NCBI RefSeq assembly: GCF_001856685.1
Contig: NZ_CP017812.1
Location: forward strand, 1,302,001 to 1,366,000
Length of the DNA: 64,000 nt
Direction: 5' to 3'
Source: Boudabousia tangfeifanii
Lineage (GTDB): Bacteria > Actinomycetota > Actinomycetes > Actinomycetales > Actinomycetaceae
The notes under the pieces are model-generated. The model was given only the letters and a program-made list of their open reading frames with translations, did not search any database and was not told the DNA's origin. Of the stretch, positions 60,140-64,000 are shown one piece after another. Position 1 is the first letter of the stretch; each line of letters begins with the position of its first letter. The position numbers and the translations under genes were made by a program.

Positions 60140-61495
60140 TTATCCTCGCTGTGCCAATCGTTCGAGGAGCATCGGTCCAATCTGAGTAACCGACCCGGCA
60201 CCCATCGTCACCACCACATCTCCTGGCTGGCATACTTCTGCTAGTAGTTCAGTAGTTGCCTCTAGGTCACCAGAGGGTTGCAAGCGTGGATCTAGATCGG
60301 TAATCGTGCGAGCATTAATATCTTCCCGGTAGGCTTCGCGTGCCCGATAAACATCGAGGACAAAAGCCAAATCAGCTTTGGCTAGCTCTTGCGCGAATTC
60401 TTTCGCAAAATTGTCGGTACGACTATAGAGGTGTGGTTGGAAAGCAATCACCGTGCGACCATTTTCTTTGACCACACTTTGCGCCTGTGCCACTGCCATC
60501 TTGACCTCACTAGGGTGATGGGCGTAGTCATCGAATACTCTGATTTCATTGACCTCACCTTTAAAGTCAAAACGGCGAGCGGTCCCACTAAATTTACCGA
60601 GGGCGTCAGCTGCCTCTTGAGCTTCAACTCCAAGCTGTCGAGCTACGATCCAAGCTGCCAAAGCGTTGAGGGCATTATGGACACCACCAACTTCTAGCAC
60701 CACCTTAGCCTGACCTAGGCTGCCAGTAATCTCAAACTCTTGATGGTTTCCCTCGACTACTCGATTCGTAAAGTTAACGTCTGCCTCGTCGCTCCCATAG
60801 GTGATAACTTGGCAGTGGTCATGTAGCTGTTTTGCTAGGGCGGAGCTAGCCTCATTACCTTGGTAAATCACGGCAGTGCCGTCTGCCGGTAAGAGCTGAG
60901 CAAAATCAGAAAAAGCGGTCTTAACTGATTTGAAGTCACCGTAAAAATCTAGGTGATCGGGTTCAATCCCCGTGATAACTTCGATCGTAGGCTGATAGTT
61001 CAAGAAGGAACCGTCGGATTCATCGGCCTCGGCAACAAAGATATCGCTCTGCCCTAGGTGAGCGCCGCTATCGAAACCTTTAACTACCGAACCCACCGCG
61101 AAAGAAGGATCTAGTCCGGCCGCAGATAAGGCCACGGAGATCATGCCGGAAGTGGTAGTTTTTCCATGTGCGCCAGCTACGGCAACGAAACGCATCCCAC
61201 TAGCCGCTAAGGCTAATGCTTGGGAACGGTGGATCACTTTTTGTCCATTCTTCCGCGTCTGGGCCAGTTCTGGATTGTTTTCGCGAATTGCAGAGGAAAC
61301 TACCACGATGGCGTCCTCGGGAACTTGATTTGCTCGATGCCCCACATAGGTCTTGATACCGACCTCGGCTAGCTGTGATAGGACAGGCGAATCGGCCCCA
61401 TCTGAGCCAGTTACTTCCATCCCTCGTGCCGCCAGAAGACGCGCCACCGGGTTCATGCCAACCCCACCGATTCCAATAAAGTGAAACTTAGTCAT
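60140..61495 (-). CDS. murC: UDP-N-acetylmuramate-L-alanine ligase
   Basis: 451 residues; adds L-Ala to UDP-MurNAc in peptidoglycan synthesis. The N-terminal FIGIGGVGMNPVARLL nucleotide fold, the ATP loop GAHGKTTTSG, ADESDGSFLNY and the C-terminal DDYAHHPSEV are typical. It abuts murG (its ATG directly follows the murG TAA). Confidence 0.96.
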   Translation of the reverse strand: MTKFHFIGIGGVGMNPVARLLAARGMEVTGSDGADSPVLSQLAEVGIKTYVGHRANQVPEDAIVVVSSAIRENNPELAQTRKNGQKVIHRSQALALAASGMRFVAVAGAHGKTTTSGMISVALSAAGLDPSFAVGSVVKGFDSGAHLGQSDIFVAEADESDGSFLNYQPTIEVITGIEPDHLDFYGDFKSVKTAFSDFAQLLPADGTAVIYQGNEASSALAKQLHDHCQVITYGSDEADVNFTNRVVEGNHQEFEITGSLGQAKVVLEVGGVHNALNALAAWIVARQLGVEAQEAADALGKFSGTARRFDFKGEVNEIRVFDDYAHHPSEVKMAVAQAQSVVKENGRTVIAFQPHLYSRTDNFAKEFAQELAKADLAFVLDVYRAREAYREDINARTITDLDPRLQPSGDLEATTELLAEVCQPGDVVVTMGAGSVTQIGPMLLERLAQRG

Positions 61496-62593
61496 TTAGG
61501 CAACCTTCCGTACTAGTTGGGCAAATCGTTGTGCCGCATCCTGCACACCACAGCTGGCGCTAGCGAGGCTGGCAGTGGCTAATTCTTGAGGGTTGGTGAG
61601 CCAAGGCCAAACCACCTCAGTCAAAGTTTGGGCCGAAAAATCTTTATCGAGGACGAGCTTGGCTCCCCCAGCAGCGACCACATCTGCCGCGTTAAGCTTC
61701 TGCTCGCCATTACCAATCGGCAGAGGTACATAAACGGCCGGCAGACCCAAGGCGGTCATTTCTGCCACTGTTCCGGCTCCCGAACGACAAACTACCAGGT
61801 CAGCAATTGCCAGTGCTTTTTCCATTTCGGGTTCGTACTCTTGCACCCGATAGTTTGGTAGATGCGCAGTTAGTCTTAGTAAATCGCTGGCTTTGCCTTT
61901 GCCAGTAAGATGCAAAACCTGCACATTCTTGGGCAGAGTCCCTAAGTTATCGGCAAAAACTTGATTGAGGTGGGCAGCTCCCAAAGAACCGCCGGTGACC
62001 AAAAGGGTCGGCAATGCCGGATCAAAACCATAATGCTTAGCAGCTTCTATCCGAGCAGAACTGTCGTCCTCGGCCTTTTGCTTGACTAGCTGTCCAATCG
62101 CAGGACGTAAAGGTAGTCCGACTACTTCAGTGATTCCAGCTTTTGCTTTTAGTGGAGTTGAAGCAAAGGTCAAACCAAGTGCTTTAGCGAAACGCGCACC
62201 AAGACGATTAGCTAAACCAGGGCGGGCATTTTGCTCATGAATAGCAATGCTGATCCCCATTTTTCGGGCAGCCAAATAAAGTGGAGTTGAGACGTAGCCA
62301 CCGAAGCCAACAACCACGTCAGGTTGAAAATCACGGCAAATCTGTTCACAACGCTTAACTGCACGCGACAAGTTCAAGGGAACTTTTAACAAATCAAGGC
62401 TCGGTTTACGAGGCAAAGGTACCTTTGGAATGTACTCTAGTTTCACGCCAGCTGCGGGTACCAGCTCAGCCTCCAAACCACTTTGGGTCCCTAACGCGAG
62501 TACCTCATCACCCCCAGCTACTAATGCTGCCGCAGTTGCCAATAGTGGGTTAATGTGTCCGGCGGTTCCCCCACCGGCTAGTAGTACCTTCAT
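61496..62593 (-). CDS. murG: UDP-GlcNAc:undecaprenyl-PP-MurNAc-pentapeptide GlcNAc transferase
   Basis: 365 residues; makes lipid II from lipid I at the inner membrane face. N-terminal GGGTAGHINPLLA, the IHEQNARPG loop, TGGSLGA and the C-terminal VCRSGAGTVAEMTALGLPA are clear MurG motifs. GGAGG lies 5 nt before the ATG. Confidence 0.96.
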   Translation of the reverse strand: MKVLLAGGGTAGHINPLLATAAALVAGGDEVLALGTQSGLEAELVPAAGVKLEYIPKVPLPRKPSLDLLKVPLNLSRAVKRCEQICRDFQPDVVVGFGGYVSTPLYLAARKMGISIAIHEQNARPGLANRLGARFAKALGLTFASTPLKAKAGITEVVGLPLRPAIGQLVKQKAEDDSSARIEAAKHYGFDPALPTLLVTGGSLGAAHLNQVFADNLGTLPKNVQVLHLTGKGKASDLLRLTAHLPNYRVQEYEPEMEKALAIADLVVCRSGAGTVAEMTALGLPAVYVPLPIGNGEQKLNAADVVAAGGAKLVLDKDFSAQTLTEVVWPWLTNPQELATASLASASCGVQDAAQRFAQLVRKVA

Positions 62594-62601
62594 TCGTCCT
62601 C

Positions 62602-63867
62602 CTATGATTTGGCAGTACGTGACAAGACACTATTGACTCGTTTGGCACTGCGCGCCCGAGTAGAAAACACTAGTTTAGCCCCGGGGACACTCTTCGCTGC
62701 GGCCAAGACGATCCCCATCCCAGCCAAAGTGGACAACAAGGCGGAGAACCCACGCGAAATGAATGGTAAAGGAACACCTAGGACCGGCAAAACACCAATT
62801 ACTACCCCAATGTTAACTGCCGCTTGAAAACTGATCCACACCCCCATGCCGAGGCAAACGAAACGAAGCCAAGGAACTTGCTGAAGCCAAGCCACTTGGA
62901 AAATGGCATACATCAATAAGAAAAATATTGCGAGGACGGCAAGGCCACCTAGAAAGCCATATTCCTCGGCTAAAACGGCAAAAACGTAGTCGGAATCGGC
63001 GGTAGGCAAACGTAACCATTTTTCTCGAGACCCGCCCGGCCCAACACCTGCAAGTCCGCCATTACCGATCGCCCAAAGAGCATGATCAGATTGCTCTGGC
63101 CCAGTTTTTTCTTCAGTCACGGCCATACCAAAAATGGACATTACCTTCTTCGACACGCGAGCTAAACGAGTCGGATTATGCATCACACCATAAGCACCAG
63201 CAGCGACCCCGACAATAACTAGGAAGCCTAAATATTGTATTTTGGCGCCGTACATCAGGATCATAATAAAGAAAATCACTACGAAAATGATGGAAGAGCC
63301 CATATCGCCGCATAGTATTACTGGCCCCACTCCAAGTATTAAAAGCCCCGTAAGGTAAACGTAGGCATTTACCCCTTGGCGCAAGTCCAAAGGGAATCTA
63401 GTCAAAAGAAGTGAAAGAGCCATAATAAAGGCTAACTTTAAAAGTTCAGATGGCTGTACATCACCCAGCATCGGAATAGTTAGCCAGTTACGGTTACCAC
63501 CGATCTCTTTACCGATGAAAAAAGTTAGAATCTGTAGCGCGAAGGCGAAAGGGAAAACAATATAGGTGGAAGCTTCTAGCAACCAAACCGGCAGCTTTGA
63601 AACAATAGTCAAAGCTAAAAATCCCACTAAATAGTAAAGCAAGTTTTTGCCCATACCGACATAAAACTCATGCCAGTTGCTCAGCAAACGAACCGAGCTG
63701 GCGGAATAGACCAGCGCCATGCCCATAGCGGAAAGCAAAATTACACAGGAAAGAATTATGTAAAAATAATGCGCCGAAGGCTCAGGCCCATTTTCCTCGG
63801 CTTGCAACATCGTCGGTGGGAAATTGTTGCGAGTCATTTTTTCTTTCCAAGTATTTAGTCGGCTCAT
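62602..63867 (-). CDS. ftsW: FtsW lipid II polymerase (SEDS family)
   Basis: 421 residues with about ten membrane segments and SEDS hallmarks (VQPSELLKLAFI written here as DVQPSELLKLAF, GNGGLAGVGPGGSREKWLRLPTADSDYVFAVL-type loop, PFISRGFSALL). It polymerises septal glycan with a cognate class B PBP. The ATG at 63867 overlaps the murD stop (ATGA). Confidence 0.95.
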   Translation of the reverse strand: MSRLNTWKEKMTRNNFPPTMLQAEENGPEPSAHYFYIILSCVILLSAMGMALVYSASSVRLLSNWHEFYVGMGKNLLYYLVGFLALTIVSKLPVWLLEASTYIVFPFAFALQILTFFIGKEIGGNRNWLTIPMLGDVQPSELLKLAFIMALSLLLTRFPLDLRQGVNAYVYLTGLLILGVGPVILCGDMGSSIIFVVIFFIMILMYGAKIQYLGFLVIVGVAAGAYGVMHNPTRLARVSKKVMSIFGMAVTEEKTGPEQSDHALWAIGNGGLAGVGPGGSREKWLRLPTADSDYVFAVLAEEYGFLGGLAVLAIFFLLMYAIFQVAWLQQVPWLRFVCLGMGVWISFQAAVNIGVVIGVLPVLGVPLPFISRGFSALLSTLAGMGIVLAAAKSVPGAKLVFSTRARSAKRVNSVLSRTAKS

Positions 63868-64000
63868 GAGCCTGCACCATTTGTATCTTCTGACGAGGGT
63901 GCTAGCGGCATGGTCTGTGCTTCAGCTTGTTGCTCAGCAAGTCGAGCTACCGCCTGCGCAAATGCTTCCCCACGCTGCGCATAGGAATTGAACTGGTCCC
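63864..64000 (-). CDS. murD: UDP-N-acetylmuramoylalanine-D-glutamate ligase, C-terminal fragment
   Basis: 44 terminal residues before a TGA at 63864. The frame carries the MurD C-terminal signature DQFNSYAQRGEAFAQAV, then a low-complexity tail. The 5' part lies beyond the window. Order murD-ftsW-murG-murC fits the dcw cluster. Confidence 0.88.
   Translation of the reverse strand, partial: DQFNSYAQRGEAFAQAVARLAEQQAEAQTMPLAPSSEDTNGAGS

Noticed and set aside
1..64000. CCGAGG/CCTCGG hexamers seem frequent, possibly a Chi- or KOPS-like motif
   Set aside because: Occurrences appear in both orientations and mostly inside coding sequence, so codon usage can explain them. No count against a background model could be made here.
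1..64000. Search for defence, toxin-antitoxin, prophage or biosynthetic cluster genes
   Set aside because: No such gene was recognised; the window is compact core genome.

Overview
The window is about 64 kb of chromosome from a moderate-GC actinobacterium, most likely of the Actinomycetaceae type (Gleimia, Boudabousia or a similar genus; the genus is a guess). The grounds are the actinobacterial gene neighbourhoods: glnA2-glnE; a divergent GT4 glycogen synthase/GlgM and glgC; sufR-B-D-Rieske-C-S-U-T; tlyA-nadK-recN-steA-mctB-nudix; coaD-sepIVA-yceD-rnc-fpg; rpmB/DAK2-recG-rsmD; infC-rpmI-rplT; and a dcw cluster with murD-ftsW-murG-murC-ftsQ-ftsZ-pgeF-sepF-yggT-divIVA and no ftsA. I see no phage genes, insertion sequences, CRISPR arrays, tRNAs or rRNAs. 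This is dense core genome, nearly all on the minus strand, and no gap between genes exceeds 300 bp.

Layout. 1-6.5 kb: nitrogen assimilation (glnE, cut by the window edge, and glnA2), then an SPFH/NfeD/ABC-ATPase membrane module. 6.5-16.6 kb: glycogen synthesis, a DUF218 membrane protein, a SixA phosphatase, an ABC-F ATPase, an acyl-CoA ligase, an LssY-C membrane protein and a lipid kinase. 16.6-23.4 kb: the Fe-S cluster assembly operon under its SufR repressor. 23.5-29.8 kb: the nudix-mctB-steA-recN-nadK-tlyA block. 29.9-32.5 kb: a large fusion protein with RG-rich repeats, a TPR-like region and a HAD-IIA phosphatase. 32.6-41.4 kb: an orphan response regulator followed by repair, RNA-processing and CoA genes, ending in a degenerate FakA/DAK2-like protein. 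41.6-49.7 kb: rpmB, a GH13 amylase, thiL, an rRNA methyltransferase and the infC-rpmI-rplT operon. 49.7-64 kb: dnaE and the cell-division/murein cluster, cut by the window edge inside murD.

The most notable signals are not a defence or mobile system. They are: (1) a recurring TANNNT box 6-7 nt before start codons that lack a Shine-Dalgarno sequence, pointing to many leaderless mRNAs, including those of dnaE, glgC, rsmD and an ABC-F protein; (2) the repeat-TPR-HAD fusion with a near-perfect 66-bp repeat mosaic; (3) an infC leader with mutually exclusive hairpins and an apparent AUC start codon; (4) a glutamine synthetase next to glnE that lacks the adenylylation tyrosine; (5) a FakA-like protein with damaged catalytic motifs. 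All functions are inferred from sequence recognition; no database search was run.
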